Below are positions 41,060-51,141 of a stretch of DNA of 64,000 nt, piece by piece. The notes below the pieces were generated by a model. The model was not told the DNA's origin and did no database searches. It saw only the letters and a program-made list of their open reading frames with translations. Position 1 is the first letter of the stretch. Each line of letters opens with the position of its first letter. Source of the stretch: Dyadobacter sandarakinus (lineage in GTDB: Bacteria; Bacteroidota; Bacteroidia; Cytophagales; Spirosomataceae); assembly GCF_016894445.1 (NCBI RefSeq), contig NZ_CP056775.1:3474001-3538000 (forward strand). The letters are read 5' to 3'. The translations under genes and the position numbers were made by a program.

Positions 41060-41794
41060 ATGCCCGAACCAAAATACAAACGTCTGCTGCTCAAACTCAG
41101 CGGCGAAGCCCTCAACGGAGGCGACAAAGCGCAGGTAATCGACTTTAACATTCTCGATAACTACTCCCGCGAAGTAAAAAAAATTACAGAGATTGGGGTT
41201 CAGGTAGCGATCGTGATTGGAGGAGGAAATATTTTCCGTGGAGCTTCCGTCGAAAAATCGGGGATTGACCGTGTACAGGGCGACCATATGGGCATGCTGG
41301 CAACCGTCATCAACGGCATGGCTGTGCAAAGCTCGCTGGAAAAGCATGGTGTAAATACCAGGCTGATGTCTGCGATCAAAATGGAGCAGGTATGTGAGCC
41401 GCTGATCCGCAGGCGTGCAATCCGTCACCTTGAAAAAGGCCGTGTGGTGATCTTCGGAGCTGGTACCGGGAATCCTTATTTTACAACGGATACCACAGCC
41501 GGCCTGCGTGCCATCGAGTCGGAATCGGAAGTGGTGCTGAAAGGCACCCGGGTGGACGGCGTGTACACTGCTGATCCTGAAAAAGATCCGCTTGCTACCA
41601 AATACACCCAGCTCACCTTCGACGAAGCCCTGGCCAGGAACCTGAAAATCATGGACCTGACTGCATTTACACTTTGCAAGGAAAATAACCTGCCTATCAT
41701 CGTTTTTGATATGAACAAACCCGGCAACCTCTACGACCTGGTTATGGGCGGCAATGTAGGAACGCTGATATCTAACCAAGCACTACTCAGTTAA
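41060..41794 (+). CDS. pyrH: UMP kinase
   Basis: A 244-residue amino-acid-kinase-fold enzyme that phosphorylates UMP to UDP. The N-terminal [15 protein letters not shown], the GGGNIFRG loop, [16 protein letters not shown] and the C-terminal [10 protein letters not shown] are the usual bacterial PyrH motifs. It is followed by frr after 9 bases, the near-universal bacterial pair. With pyrF at 4059 the window holds two nonadjacent pyrimidine genes. Confidence 0.97.
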   Translation: MPEPKYKRLLLKLSGEALNGGDKAQVIDFNILDNYSREVKKITEIGVQVAIVIGGGNIFRGASVEKSGIDRVQGDHMGMLATVINGMAVQSSLEKHGVNTRLMSAIKMEQVCEPLIRRRAIRHLEKGRVVIFGAGTGNPYFTTDTTAGLRAIESESEVVLKGTRVDGVYTADPEKDPLATKYTQLTFDEALARNLKIMDLTAFTLCKENNLPIIVFDMNKPGNLYDLVMGGNVGTLISNQALLS

Positions 41795-41803
41795 CTAAAA
41801 ACA

Positions 41804-42364
41804 ATGGAAGAAATAGAACTGTATCTGGACGACGCCAAGGATACCATGGAAGGTGCTATCAAGCACCTCATCATAGAACTGGGAAAAATCAGGGCCGGAA
41901 AGGCTTCTCCCCAGATGCTGGAAGGTCTTCAGATTGAATATTACGGCTCCATGACACCTTTGCAGAATGTGGCGACCATCAATACGCCCGATGCACGGAC
42001 CATCGCCATCAAGCCTTTTGAGAAGAAGATCATCAATGAGATTGAAAAGGCGATCCGGAATGGCAATCTGGGTTTTTCTCCCTCGAATGATGGTGAAATG
42101 ATCCGCATTTCCGTGCCGCCTCTCAATGAGGAACGCCGTCGCGAACTGGTAAAACGCGCAAAAAACGAGATTGAAACGGCCAAGATCAACATCCGCAACA
42201 TTCGCCAGGATGCCAACAACTCCCTGCGTAAGCTTACCAAGGAAGGCGTAGCGGAAGATCTGGTGAAAATCAGCGAAGACCGCGTACAAAAGCTGACCGA
42301 CGGTTATATTTCAAAAGTGGAGCAGATCTTCTCCGCCAAGGAAAAAGAGATTATGGAAGTATAG
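41804..42364 (+). CDS. frr: Ribosome recycling factor
   Basis: A 186-residue tRNA-mimicking protein that, with EF-G, splits post-termination ribosomes. The N-terminal domain holds LGKIRAGKASPQMLEGLQIE and the hinge SMTPLQNVATINTPDART. The C-terminal three-helix bundle has RRRELVKRAKNEIETAKINI and NIRQDANNSLRKL. It follows pyrH after 9 bases and ends in a classic terminator. Confidence 0.97.
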   Translation: MEEIELYLDDAKDTMEGAIKHLIIELGKIRAGKASPQMLEGLQIEYYGSMTPLQNVATINTPDARTIAIKPFEKKIINEIEKAIRNGNLGFSPSNDGEMIRISVPPLNEERRRELVKRAKNEIETAKINIRNIRQDANNSLRKLTKEGVAEDLVKISEDRVQKLTDGYISKVEQIFSAKEKEIMEV

Positions 42365-42385
42365 CAAACAAGCTTCCATAAAACT

Positions 42386-42412
42386 AAAAAACCCGCCTGA
42401 GGCGGGTTTTTT
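42386..42412. terminator. Bidirectional terminator after frr
   Basis: Stem ACCCGCC/GGCGGGT with a TGA loop, flanked by a run of A on the left and T on the right. Shared with the convergent UDP-xylose synthase gene. Confidence 0.93.
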
Positions 42413-42415
42413 AGT

Positions 42416-43408
42416 TTATTTAGCATCGCTGAAACCTTCAAATCCCCGGTGGTTTGACTCTTCGTACAAACGCTCTTTCGGCAAGTTCCGGAAGTAGTCG
42501 TAAGTAATGCGCAAACCTTCTTCCCGTGACACCTTAGGCTCCCAGCCAAGAATTTCCTTTGCTTTGGTAATGTCAGGCTGGCGCTGCTTGGGATCGTCCT
42601 GCGGCAGTGGCTTGTACACCACCTTCTGATCTGTCCCGGTCAGGCGGATAATCTCTTCGGCAAACTCCCCGATCGTAATTTCACCGGGATTACCGATGTT
42701 GACAGGAAGCGTGTAATCGCTCATGAGCAGGCGGTAAATACCCTCCACTAGATCGTCCACATAGCAGAAAGAGCGCGTTTGTGAACCATCACCGAACACG
42801 GTAATATCCTCTCCGCGTAAAGCCTGTCCAATGAATGCAGGCAGTACCCGCCCGTCATTCAGGCGCATTCTGGGTCCATAAGTATTGAATATCCGGACAA
42901 TGCGCGTTTCCAGGTCATGGTAGCGGTGGTATGCCATTGTAATTGCTTCCTGGTAGCGCTTCGCCTCATCATAGCAGCCACGCGGCCCGATCGGGTTAAC
43001 GTGCCCCCAGTAGTCTTCGGTTTGCGGGTGTACCAGCGGATCGCCATATACTTCCGACGTGGAAGCAATAATAAACCGGGCTTTTTTGACACGTGCCAGT
43101 CCAAGCAGGTTGTGTGTACCCATCGCACCTACTTTCAGGGTTTGAATGGGAATTTTAAGGTAATCAATGGGGCTGGCAGGCGAGGCAAAGTGCATGATGT
43201 AATCCAGCTCGCCCGGTACGTGGACATATTTGGTTACATCGTGATGATTGAACTCAAAATTAGGATCCGGCATCAGGTGCTCGATATTGCGCATGTCACC
43301 GGTGATCAGGTTATCCATCGCAATCACGTACATACCTTCCTTCAGGAAGCGCTCGCAAAGGTGCGATCCCAGAAAACCGGCTGCCCCGGTTATTAGTACA
43401 CGTTTCAT
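42416..43408 (-). CDS. UDP-glucuronate decarboxylase (UDP-xylose synthase)
   Basis: A 330-residue extended SDR that converts UDP-glucuronate to UDP-xylose. The NAD motif is [10 protein letters not shown] at residues 8-17. The catalytic residues lie in [10 protein letters not shown] (T117/S118) and [10 protein letters not shown] (Y146, K150). The UXS-specific segments [15 protein letters not shown] and the [14 protein letters not shown] region distinguish it from plain epimerases. It lies 35 bases downstream of ugd, which makes its substrate, so the two form a UDP-glucose to UDP-xylose operon for extracellular polysaccharide or glycoprotein glycans. Confidence 0.92.
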   Translation of the reverse strand: MKRVLITGAAGFLGSHLCERFLKEGMYVIAMDNLITGDMRNIEHLMPDPNFEFNHHDVTKYVHVPGELDYIMHFASPASPIDYLKIPIQTLKVGAMGTHNLLGLARVKKARFIIASTSEVYGDPLVHPQTEDYWGHVNPIGPRGCYDEAKRYQEAITMAYHRYHDLETRIVRIFNTYGPRMRLNDGRVLPAFIGQALRGEDITVFGDGSQTRSFCYVDDLVEGIYRLLMSDYTLPVNIGNPGEITIGEFAEEIIRLTGTDQKVVYKPLPQDDPKQRQPDITKAKEILGWEPKVSREEGLRITYDYFRNLPKERLYEESNHRGFEGFSDAK

Positions 43409-43443
43409 TCTTCAGTTATTAGTGTTGTAAAAAACAGGTTTGT

Positions 43444-44760
43444 TTAGGCCGGAACAACCGTCTCACGCCCGATACTGAAATAGGTATAGCCAAGCTCCTT
43501 CACCTGATCAAGCTCATACAGGTTTCTTCCGTCAAAAATTACCTTGTTTTTCAGCAATCGGCCAATTTTCTCAAATTCCGGTGTGCGGAACTGGGGCCAC
43601 TCCGTAAAGATCATCAGCGCATCGGCATCGTCCAGCGCAGCATAGGCTGTATGTGCAAAAGTGATCCGATCACCCAGTATTTTCTTGACATTTGACATTG
43701 CCTCAGGATCGTAGGCCACCACCTTGGCTCCCGCGGCAAGCAGTTCTTCAATGTTTTCCAATGCAGGAGCTTCACGGATATCATCCGTATAAGGTTTGAA
43801 AGCAAGGCCCCATACCGCAATCGTCTTGTCTTTCAGGTCTCCGTTAAAATAATTGCTGACCGCAGGCAGCAACTTCTTCTTCTGATCATCATTGACATCC
43901 ATCACTGATTTCAGGATCCGGAAATCGTAGTCAAAATCACGGGACGTTTTTGCAAGTGCCTGAACATCCTTCGGAAAGCAGCTTCCTCCATACCCGATCC
44001 CTGCAAACAGGAAACGCTTGCCGATGCGGCTGTCAGTACCGATCCCGCGGCGGATATCATCCACATTGGCTCCTACTTTCTCACAAAGATTTGCGATTTC
44101 GTTCATGAAGGTGATCTTCATGGCCAGGAAGGAGTTTGCAGCATATTTGGTCATTTCCGCTGAACGTTCGTCCATGAAAATAACCGGGTTACCCTGCCTT
44201 ACAAGCGGAGCATACAGCTTCTCCATGACCTTTTTCGCCTTTTCGGAGGTAGTACCCACCACCACACGGTCGGGCTTCATAAAATCTTCCACGGCTACAC
44301 CTTCCCGCAGGAACTCGGGGTTAGACACGACATCAAAATCTACTTTCGCGTTTTTGGCGATGGCCGTGCTCACTTTCTCAGCAGTTCCCACAGGCACCGT
44401 ACTTTTGTCCACAATCACGGCATAGCTGTCGAGAATGGGACCGAGGTCATCCGCTACTTTGAGAATATATTTCAGATCGGCCGAACCATCCTCACCCGGA
44501 GGTGTAGGCAGTGCCAGGAAGATCACTTCCGCATCTTTGATCCCTTCGGCCAGGTTGGTCGTAAACAGCAGGCGGCCCTCTTCGACGTTCCTGTGAAACA
44601 GAACATCCAGGCCGGGTTCGTAAATAGGTATGTCTCCGCCCTGAAGACGTTCTACCTTTCTGACATCAATATCTACACAAGTTACCTGGTTGCCTGTTTC
44701 AGCAAAGCAGGTACCCGTCACCAGGCCTACGTATCCCGTTCCTACAACTGCAATTTTCAT
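43444..44760 (-). CDS. ugd: UDP-glucose 6-dehydrogenase
   Basis: A 438-residue enzyme that oxidises UDP-glucose twice to UDP-glucuronate with NAD+. The N-terminal Rossmann motif is GTGYVGLVTG, the UDP-binding central region has DERSAEMTKYAANSFLAMKI, and the catalytic cysteine is C261 in GYGGSCFPKD. The C-terminal domain keeps VWGLAFKPYTDDIREAPA. It precedes the UDP-glucuronate decarboxylase gene. A near-perfect promoter lies about 96 bases upstream, so the leader is of moderate length. Confidence 0.97.
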   Translation of the reverse strand: MKIAVVGTGYVGLVTGTCFAETGNQVTCVDIDVRKVERLQGGDIPIYEPGLDVLFHRNVEEGRLLFTTNLAEGIKDAEVIFLALPTPPGEDGSADLKYILKVADDLGPILDSYAVIVDKSTVPVGTAEKVSTAIAKNAKVDFDVVSNPEFLREGVAVEDFMKPDRVVVGTTSEKAKKVMEKLYAPLVRQGNPVIFMDERSAEMTKYAANSFLAMKITFMNEIANLCEKVGANVDDIRRGIGTDSRIGKRFLFAGIGYGGSCFPKDVQALAKTSRDFDYDFRILKSVMDVNDDQKKKLLPAVSNYFNGDLKDKTIAVWGLAFKPYTDDIREAPALENIEELLAAGAKVVAYDPEAMSNVKKILGDRITFAHTAYAALDDADALMIFTEWPQFRTPEFEKIGRLLKNKVIFDGRNLYELDQVKELGYTYFSIGRETVVPA

Positions 44761-44855
44761 AAAATATAGTGATTAGAAGATAGTTGTTACAGCGCAAAAA
44801 TCGTGAAGGATCAGGAATTGTACATATGTAAGTAAAAAACCTTTGAGGGTAGCTG

Positions 44856-44884
44856 CAAAAGTAATTTTTTTAGGTGAATCTCAA
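44856..44884 (-). promoter_or_regulatory. Promoter of the ugd-UDP-xylose operon
   Basis: On the minus strand TTG (44882-44884), an 18-base spacer and TACTTTTG (44856-44863), an exact TAnnTTTG match. Confidence 0.66.
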
Positions 44885-44973
44885 AGTAGAAGCATTTATT
44901 TGTTCATTGCCCGGTGTCAAATTTCACTATATTCCTGATACATTGATTTTCACAAATATAACAATCAGCATTT

Positions 44974-46137
44974 ATGGACATAGCAAAACCGGGTTTCATT
45001 GAAAATGAGCGGACGGAGACCTGCCGGCTCATTCAGGAAAGTATCAGGGATTTTGCCGCTGTCAGGATCCGGCCGCATGTCCGTCAGTGGGACGAGGATC
45101 AGCAGATCCCTATCGACCTGTTCCGCAGTCTGGGTGAACTGGGTGTGATGGGTATGCTGGTACCCGAGGAATACGGCGGGGCTGGCCTAGGTTACCGCGA
45201 GTACGTTACCGCCATCATCGAACTTTCCAAAACCGATCCTTCTGCCGGACTTTCGATGGCAGCGCACAATTCGCTTTGTACCAATCATATCCTCAAATTT
45301 GGTAATGACGAACAAAAAAGGACCTACCTGCCCCAACTTGCCTCCGGGGAGTGGCTGGGTGCGTGGGGCCTCACGGAGCCCAACACAGGATCGGACGCAG
45401 GCAATATGGCAACCGTAGCGGTAAGGGATCATGACGGCTGGATCATCAATGGGTCAAAGAACTTTATCACCAATGGTAAAAGCGGCGACGTAGCTGTGGT
45501 AATTACCCGTACTGGTGAGCCGGGCGACAAGCACGGGGCTACCGCATTTATCATCGAAAAAGGTACGGCGGGATTCTCGGCCGGGCGAAAGGAAGATAAG
45601 CTGGGTATGCGCGGGTCCGAAACCGTAGAGCTGCTTTTCCAGGATTGCAGGATATCCGATGCCCAGCGCTTGGGAGAAGTGGGTGAAGGGTTTGTCCAAT
45701 CGTTGAAAATACTGGACGGAGGCCGCATTTCCATTGCTGCGCTCAGTGTAGGTACGGCGCTCGGAGCCTACGAGGCAGCCCTCTCCTACTCCAAAGAGCG
45801 AAAGCAGTTCGGGAAGGCGATCTGCGACTTTCAGGCGATTGCATTCAAGCTGGCAGACATGTACACCGACATTCAGGCAGCCTCCCTGCTTACCTACCAC
45901 GCCGCCGACCTGAAAGATGCAGGACAGTCCGTGACGCTGGCGAGCTCGACGGCCAAGTATCATGCATCCGAAACAGCCGTGAAAGTTGCGAATGAGGCTG
46001 TGCAGATTTTCGGCGGCTACGGGTTTGTAAAAGACTATCCTGTGGAGAAGTTTTACCGCGATGCCAAGCTTTGTACCATAGGAGAAGGGACCAGCGAAAT
46101 CCAGAAAATGGTTATTTCAAAAGAAATATTGAAATAA
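44974..46137 (+). CDS. Acyl-CoA dehydrogenase
   Basis: A 387-residue FAD flavoenzyme of the short/medium-chain acyl-CoA dehydrogenase type, which introduces the alpha-beta double bond in fatty-acid or branched-chain acyl-CoA oxidation. Visible motifs are GAWGLTEPNTGSDAG (FAD and substrate binding), GSKNFITNG, the flavin segment IFGGYGFVKDYPVEK and the ending YRDAKLCTIGEGTSEIQ with the probable base E371. Chain-length preference cannot be read. No electron-transfer flavoprotein gene is adjacent. The 213-base upstream region belongs mainly to the ugd promoter. Confidence 0.94.
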   Translation: MDIAKPGFIENERTETCRLIQESIRDFAAVRIRPHVRQWDEDQQIPIDLFRSLGELGVMGMLVPEEYGGAGLGYREYVTAIIELSKTDPSAGLSMAAHNSLCTNHILKFGNDEQKRTYLPQLASGEWLGAWGLTEPNTGSDAGNMATVAVRDHDGWIINGSKNFITNGKSGDVAVVITRTGEPGDKHGATAFIIEKGTAGFSAGRKEDKLGMRGSETVELLFQDCRISDAQRLGEVGEGFVQSLKILDGGRISIAALSVGTALGAYEAALSYSKERKQFGKAICDFQAIAFKLADMYTDIQAASLLTYHAADLKDAGQSVTLASSTAKYHASETAVKVANEAVQIFGGYGFVKDYPVEKFYRDAKLCTIGEGTSEIQKMVISKEILK

Positions 46138-46267
46138 TAACGGGTCAGTGCCCATTTATCCCGCACAAAGACCGGTAGTCGGATTTTCGTTTCACTCACC
46201 CCAGATGAATAGGACAACAGGCGGGTAATCCATACTTTCGCAACAGACCATCAAACCTGACTACGCA

Positions 46268-47179
46268 ATGACTCCACTCATAGTACTGCTTGTCCTTGTT
46301 GTTTTAACGATATTAATGACCGTCAAGGTTGTACCACAGCAAACCGCCTACATACTCGAAAGACTTGGCAAGTTTTATGCTGTGCTGCAACCCGGTATCA
46401 ACTTTATCATTCCGTTTTTTGATCGCATTGCCTACAAATACACGCTGAAAGAATCGGCGGTAGACATTCCTGAGCAGATATGTATTACCCGGGATAATGT
46501 GCAGGTGAGAATGGACGGCGTTATATTTATCCAGGTTATTGATGCAAAAAAAGCTGCCTACGGCATTGCGGACTATACTTTTGCGGTGATCCAGCTGGCA
46601 CAAACCACCATGCGGAGCGAGATCGGCAAGCTCGATCTGGACAAGACTTTTGAAGAACGTATGACCATTAACCGGGCAGTGGTGGAGGCCATCGACGAGG
46701 CTGCCACGGGCTGGGGCGTGAAAGTACTGCGCTACGAAATCAAGAACATTACGCCTCCCCAAACTGTGCTCAACGCCATGGAAAAACAGATGCAGGCAGA
46801 GCGTGAGCGACGGGCTGTCATCCTGCAATCGGATGGTGAAAAGCAGGCGGCCATTAATGTAGCCGAAGGTCAGAAGCAAAAGGTGGTACTTGAATCGGAA
46901 GGACTGCGCCTGCGGCAGATCAATGAGGCGGAAGGTGAAGCTGCTGCGCTGCGCTCGGTGGCAGAAGCTACCGCGGAAAGCATCCGGCTGGTTGCCCAGG
47001 CTATCCGCACGGATGGCGGTGTGGAGGCCGTGCAGCTGAAAGTGGCTGAAAATTACGTGGATCAGTTTGGTAAGCTGGCGAAAGCCGGCAATACGCTGAT
47101 CATTCCCGCCAACCTTGCTGACATAGGCTCACTCATTGCCACTGCGCTGACCGTTGTAAAATCAGAACAGAAGAAATAA
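46268..47179 (+). CDS. SPFH/Band 7 (paraslipin/QmcA-like) membrane protein
   Basis: A 303-residue protein with one N-terminal membrane helix (residues 3-19), then an SPFH domain (VPQQTAYILERLGKFYAVL, PGINFIIPFFDRIAYKY) and a long Ala/Glu-rich coiled coil (EKQMQAERERRAVILQSDGE, EGEAAALRSVAEATAESIRL). It fits the stomatin/paraslipin group that organises membrane microdomains. NfeD follows 6 bases later, the classic SPFH-NfeD operon. Homo-oligomerisation is expected from the family. Confidence 0.95.
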   Translation: MTPLIVLLVLVVLTILMTVKVVPQQTAYILERLGKFYAVLQPGINFIIPFFDRIAYKYTLKESAVDIPEQICITRDNVQVRMDGVIFIQVIDAKKAAYGIADYTFAVIQLAQTTMRSEIGKLDLDKTFEERMTINRAVVEAIDEAATGWGVKVLRYEIKNITPPQTVLNAMEKQMQAERERRAVILQSDGEKQAAINVAEGQKQKVVLESEGLRLRQINEAEGEAAALRSVAEATAESIRLVAQAIRTDGGVEAVQLKVAENYVDQFGKLAKAGNTLIIPANLADIGSLIATALTVVKSEQKK

Positions 47180-47185
47180 GATAGT

Positions 47186-47620
47186 ATGGAATTGACATTG
47201 CCCCAGATCTGGCTCATTGTAGGATTGGTCATGCTTGTTGCCGAGCTGGCCAGTGTGTTGCTGGTATTCGTGTTTTTTGCAATCGGAGCGTTGCTCACAT
47301 CCCTGTTGGCAGCATTGGGGCTGTTGCCAAGTTTTGAAAGTCAGATCCTTGCGTTTTCAGCCATTTCCCTGGTATCGCTGATCGCGCTGCGCAAGCACGC
47401 ACGCTCGCTGATGGAAAAAAAAGAAGCACCCGGATACCGGGAATTTGTGGGCGAAACGGCCCTGGTGATCAAAGACATTCCCAATAACGGGGAAGGAAAA
47501 ATATATTACAGGGGTGCGGAGTGGAAAGCTGTCTCCGTACACCACACCCCCATTATAGCCGGCAGCAAAGTCGTAATTACCCGCACAGACGGCATTGTAC
47601 TGATTGTTGAAGAATCCTGA
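47186..47620 (+). CDS. NfeD family protein
   Basis: A 144-residue short NfeD1b-type protein with two to three membrane helices in residues 5-70 and a C-terminal OB-fold domain (GETALVIKDIPNNGEGKIYY, GAEWKAVS, GSKVVITRTDGIVLIVE). It lacks the ClpP-like serine protease domain found in long NfeD proteins. It partners the SPFH protein directly upstream in membrane microdomains. It ends 4 bases before the stop of the convergent phosphatase gene. Confidence 0.94.
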   Translation: MELTLPQIWLIVGLVMLVAELASVLLVFVFFAIGALLTSLLAALGLLPSFESQILAFSAISLVSLIALRKHARSLMEKKEAPGYREFVGETALVIKDIPNNGEGKIYYRGAEWKAVSVHHTPIIAGSKVVITRTDGIVLIVEES

Positions 47621-47624
47621 AAAG

Positions 47625-49274
47625 CTATTTTCTCAAAGCTTCTTCCACTGCATTGCCCACATTCCCACTACCCGGCAGAATATGCAGCAATGCAGCAACC
47701 GTAGGCGCAATGTCCGACACCGAAGTCCGGCGCAGGGTCTCTCCTTTGTTGATTCCCCATCCAAAAATGACAAAAGGCACCTGGGTATCATAGTTATTGG
47801 GCGTACCATGCGAAGTACCCGTAGCAGTGCCGTAAAACCAGCCTGGCTGTGTAATCACCTGGATGTCACCGCTGCGTTTGGCATTCACGTTGTTTTTGTA
47901 CAGTTCGAGCTGGTAGGTGTTTAAAGGAGCCTTTCCCATATCTGTAAGGTTAATCACATCGGCTACACCAGGAACTTTCAATGCAGCTTTCCTGACCACG
48001 GCTGTAAATGCATCCACGCTGATCTTTTTGCTCTTCAACAAGTCATGATCCAGGTATAACTGGTTATTTTCGGAGCTGACAATAAACTTTCCATCCCCAA
48101 ATTCTGACTTGATTGCCTCCTGCACAGCAGAGTTAAGTGCTTTCCGGTCGGCAATGCCTGAGGGCAGCTTGTGCTCAGCCGCAAAGCCCGGCACGTCCAC
48201 AACCCCATGATCCGCAGTCAGGAAAACCGTGTAAGCGCCTTTGCCCACATAACCATCCAGGAAAGTGAAAAGCTCAGCCAGTTCGCGGTCCAGTTTCAGG
48301 AAGTCGTCCTGCTGCTCTACGGAGTTCGGGCCGGAGCGGTGACCGATTTTGTCAGTAGATGAAAAGCTGATTGCCAGGAAATCTGTATCTGCTCCTTTAC
48401 CCAGCTTTTCGCCTTTTACAGCTTCAATCGCTGCTTCTTTGGTGATGGTATTGCCCCAGGGCGTCTCGGTCACTACCCCGAATGCATCCCCGGCCAGACC
48501 GGCCAGCTCGTACGGAAATACTGCTTTGGAAGAGCCCGGCAGCTTGCCTTCCCAAGCCACATCGTCCGGCGAGCTCTGGGTGTAGGCATCCGCGGTCAGC
48601 AGCAGCTGCCAGCCTTTTGTCAGGTACTCCGAAGGCTTTTTCTTGGCATTGTAATCCTTCATCCATTGAGGCAGGTCATCCATGTAGTAGGTGCTGGTCA
48701 CCCAGTTGCCCGTTTTGGAATCAAACCAGTAGGCGGCATTGGCAGCATGCCCTGCGGGTAAAATGGAGCCGCGGTCCTTGATCGCAACACCAACCGTCTT
48801 GGAGCGGAAATTGGTTGCAATACGAAGCTGATCGGTAACCGTAGTCGTAAGCAGGTTCCGGGGTGACATTTTGCCCACACTGCTGTTATTGCTTCCAACC
48901 GTTCGCACGGTGCTGTCTTCCACGCAGTACACGCCTTGTTTTGCAATGGGATCATACCATTCGTTGCCTACAATCCCATTGATAGCCGGTACTGATCCTG
49001 TATAAACACTTGCATGACCTGCCGCGGTCACGGTTAGTGCATAGCTGTAATGGTTATTGCGGCAGTTAAAACCCTCATTCATCATTCTCTTGAACCCACC
49101 CTCTCCATACTGGTCATAGTAGCGGTAAAGGTAATCGTACCGCATCTGATCCACCACAATCCCAACCACCAGTTTGGGGCGGGCAAGCGCAGGAGCAGGA
49201 GCTGCTTTTTTTGTTTGTGCGTGTAATGCAGCGGACATGAAAAGGCATAAAGCCAGGCAGGTTAATTTGTTCAC
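47625..49274 (-). CDS. PafA-type alkaline phosphatase family protein (copy 1)
   Basis: A 549-residue secreted phosphatase with signal peptide (MNKLTCLALCLFMSAALHAQ). It is of the PafA (phosphate-insensitive alkaline phosphatase) group: metal Asp in VVDQMRYD (D42), Thr nucleophile T83 in TVTAAGH, and the PafA pair K166/R168 in IKDRGSILPAGH. Later metal residues lie in STDKIGHRSGP and TADHGVVDVP. Periplasmic phosphate scavenging is the known role. The start is GTG at 49274 because an in-frame stop sits two codons upstream. It lies 67 bases downstream of a paralogue. Confidence 0.93.
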   Translation of the reverse strand: MNKLTCLALCLFMSAALHAQTKKAAPAPALARPKLVVGIVVDQMRYDYLYRYYDQYGEGGFKRMMNEGFNCRNNHYSYALTVTAAGHASVYTGSVPAINGIVGNEWYDPIAKQGVYCVEDSTVRTVGSNNSSVGKMSPRNLLTTTVTDQLRIATNFRSKTVGVAIKDRGSILPAGHAANAAYWFDSKTGNWVTSTYYMDDLPQWMKDYNAKKKPSEYLTKGWQLLLTADAYTQSSPDDVAWEGKLPGSSKAVFPYELAGLAGDAFGVVTETPWGNTITKEAAIEAVKGEKLGKGADTDFLAISFSSTDKIGHRSGPNSVEQQDDFLKLDRELAELFTFLDGYVGKGAYTVFLTADHGVVDVPGFAAEHKLPSGIADRKALNSAVQEAIKSEFGDGKFIVSSENNQLYLDHDLLKSKKISVDAFTAVVRKAALKVPGVADVINLTDMGKAPLNTYQLELYKNNVNAKRSGDIQVITQPGWFYGTATGTSHGTPNNYDTQVPFVIFGWGINKGETLRRTSVSDIAPTVAALLHILPGSGNVGNAVEEALRK

Positions 49275-49341
49275 GGTTCAGGATTTTGGTAAAAAAAATA
49301 AATAAGGATGGCAGGTGTCAAACCACCACTGGGACAGATAA

Positions 49342-51015
49342 TTACTTTTTGATTGCCTCTTCCACGGGATTGCCCACGCTGCCGCTGGGCGGAAGAATGT
49401 GCAGCAAGGCAGAAATGGTGGGCGCAATGTCGGCGATGGTGGTACGCCTCAGTGTTTCACCTTTGTTTACACCCCAACCATACAGCAAAAACGGCACATG
49501 GGTGTCATAATTATAAGGCGTACCATGGTCGGTACCGGTGGCCAGCGATGATGCAAACCACCCTGGCTGCACGATCACCTGCACATCCCCGCTGCGTTTG
49601 GCATTGATGTTGTTTTTGTAAAGTTCGAGCTGATAGGTGTTCAACGGCGCATTGTTGATGTTGGTAAGGTCTATCACATCGGCAATGCCCTCGGTAGCGA
49701 GCAAAGCAGTGCGAACCACCGCACATGCCTGCGCTACGGTAACTTTCTTTTCTGCCAGCAGTGCTTTATCAAAGTACAGCTGGTAATTCTCAAATGCTGC
49801 CACATATTTTGCCTCCCCGAATGCAGCATTCAGTGCATTCACAATGGTACGTGTGAGGGTAGCCGCATTCATCAGGCCGGCGGGAAGTTTGTGTTCCTGC
49901 CAGAATGCCGGTACATCCATTGCGCCATGATCGGCAGTAAGAAAGACGGTGTAATTACCCTTTCCTACCCAGGTATCCAGAAAGTTGAGCATATCTGCAA
50001 ATTCCCGGTCCAGCCGGATATAATCGTCCTCCTGCTCCACTGAATTGGGCCCGAAAGTATGCCCGATGCGGTCGGGGGAGGAAAAACTTACTGCCAGAAA
50101 ATCGGTATCCTTTCCTTTGCCCAGGTTCTCTCCCCGGATCGCTGCAATCGCCATTTCCTTTGTCAGCGTATTGCCCCAGGGCGAGGTTGTCATCGGCCCG
50201 AATGCGTCTCCCGAATTTCCGGTAAGATCATGCGGGAATGTGGGCTTGGGCTGCCCGGCAAGCTTACCTTCCCAGGCTACGTCATCGGGTGAGCTTTGGA
50301 TATATTGTTCAATGGGCAATTGGGTTGTCCAGCCGGTGCGCGCATATTCAGCCGCAAGTTTGCGGTTGTTGAAATCGGTTGCCCAGCCCGGAAGTGCCGG
50401 CATATAGTAGGTACTGGTCACAAAGTTGCCGGTACGCGAGTCAAACCAGTACGCGCCACTGGCCGCATGCCCGGCCGGCAGTATCGACGCCCGGTCTTTG
50501 ATCGCTACGCCCACCGTCTTGGAGCGGAAGTTGGTAGCAATGCGAAGCTGGTCGGTGACGGTACTTACAAGGAGGTTCCTGGGCGACATTTTACCCACTG
50601 TCACATTACTGCTGCCCACCGTAGCCACCGTACTGTCGTCCGTGCAATATACATTCCGTCCCTTGGCAGCATCATACCAGTCGTTTCCGACAATCCCATT
50701 GATGGCCGGCATAGAACCCGTGTAAACCGCCGAATGACCCGCAGCAGTGACAGTGAGTGCGTAGTGATAGTGATTGTTCCTGCAATTGAAACCTTCGTTC
50801 ATCAGGCGTTTGAGGCCGCCTTCTTTGTATTTATCATAATACCGGTAAAGGTAGTCGTAGCGCATCTGGTCCACCACCATACCTACAACCAGCTTGGGCC
50901 GGGCGAGTGTTGAAGGGGTAATATTACTTTTGGTTTTGACTTGTCCAAAGCTCAGCGGACCAGCGAGCACGCCGGCAAGTACGCCGCTTACAATCAGTTT
51001 AGATACCAGTTTCAT
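49342..51015 (-). CDS. PafA-type alkaline phosphatase family protein (copy 2)
   Basis: A 557-residue paralogue of the next gene downstream, with the same architecture: signal peptide (hydrophobic run LIVSGVLAGVLAGPLSF), metal D49, nucleophile T90, K173/R175 in IKDRASILPAGH and the metal residues in SPDRIGHTFGP and TADHGAMDVP. The two proteins share most of their sequence, so they arose by tandem duplication. Differences cluster in the first 30 residues and surface loops, such as WYDAAKGRN. The pair may differ in substrate range or expression. Confidence 0.93.
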   Translation of the reverse strand: MKLVSKLIVSGVLAGVLAGPLSFGQVKTKSNITPSTLARPKLVVGMVVDQMRYDYLYRYYDKYKEGGLKRLMNEGFNCRNNHYHYALTVTAAGHSAVYTGSMPAINGIVGNDWYDAAKGRNVYCTDDSTVATVGSSNVTVGKMSPRNLLVSTVTDQLRIATNFRSKTVGVAIKDRASILPAGHAASGAYWFDSRTGNFVTSTYYMPALPGWATDFNNRKLAAEYARTGWTTQLPIEQYIQSSPDDVAWEGKLAGQPKPTFPHDLTGNSGDAFGPMTTSPWGNTLTKEMAIAAIRGENLGKGKDTDFLAVSFSSPDRIGHTFGPNSVEQEDDYIRLDREFADMLNFLDTWVGKGNYTVFLTADHGAMDVPAFWQEHKLPAGLMNAATLTRTIVNALNAAFGEAKYVAAFENYQLYFDKALLAEKKVTVAQACAVVRTALLATEGIADVIDLTNINNAPLNTYQLELYKNNINAKRSGDVQVIVQPGWFASSLATGTDHGTPYNYDTHVPFLLYGWGVNKGETLRRTTIADIAPTISALLHILPPSGSVGNPVEEAIKK

Positions 51016-51093
51016 GGGGGCAGGAATTAATACGCAGACAGGAATTCACTTGGAATACAGGGCAAAGATAAAGATGTACTACGTTTAAAAGCA

Positions 51094-51124
51094 GAAAACC
51101 GGAAGCAAAATGCCCCCGGTTTTC
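51094..51124 (-). terminator. Terminator-like hairpin after the two-domain M16 gene
   Basis: Stem GAAAACCGG/CCGGTTTTC with a 13-base loop, just past the stop of the minus-strand M16 gene and 79 bases before the phosphatase start. The downstream T run is broken. Confidence 0.55.
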
Positions 51125-51141
51125 CCAACTGTCGCTTGCGG

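Noticed and set aside
44974..47620. Possible fatty-acid degradation cluster
   Set aside because: Only one acyl-CoA dehydrogenase is present; the following SPFH/NfeD pair is unrelated.
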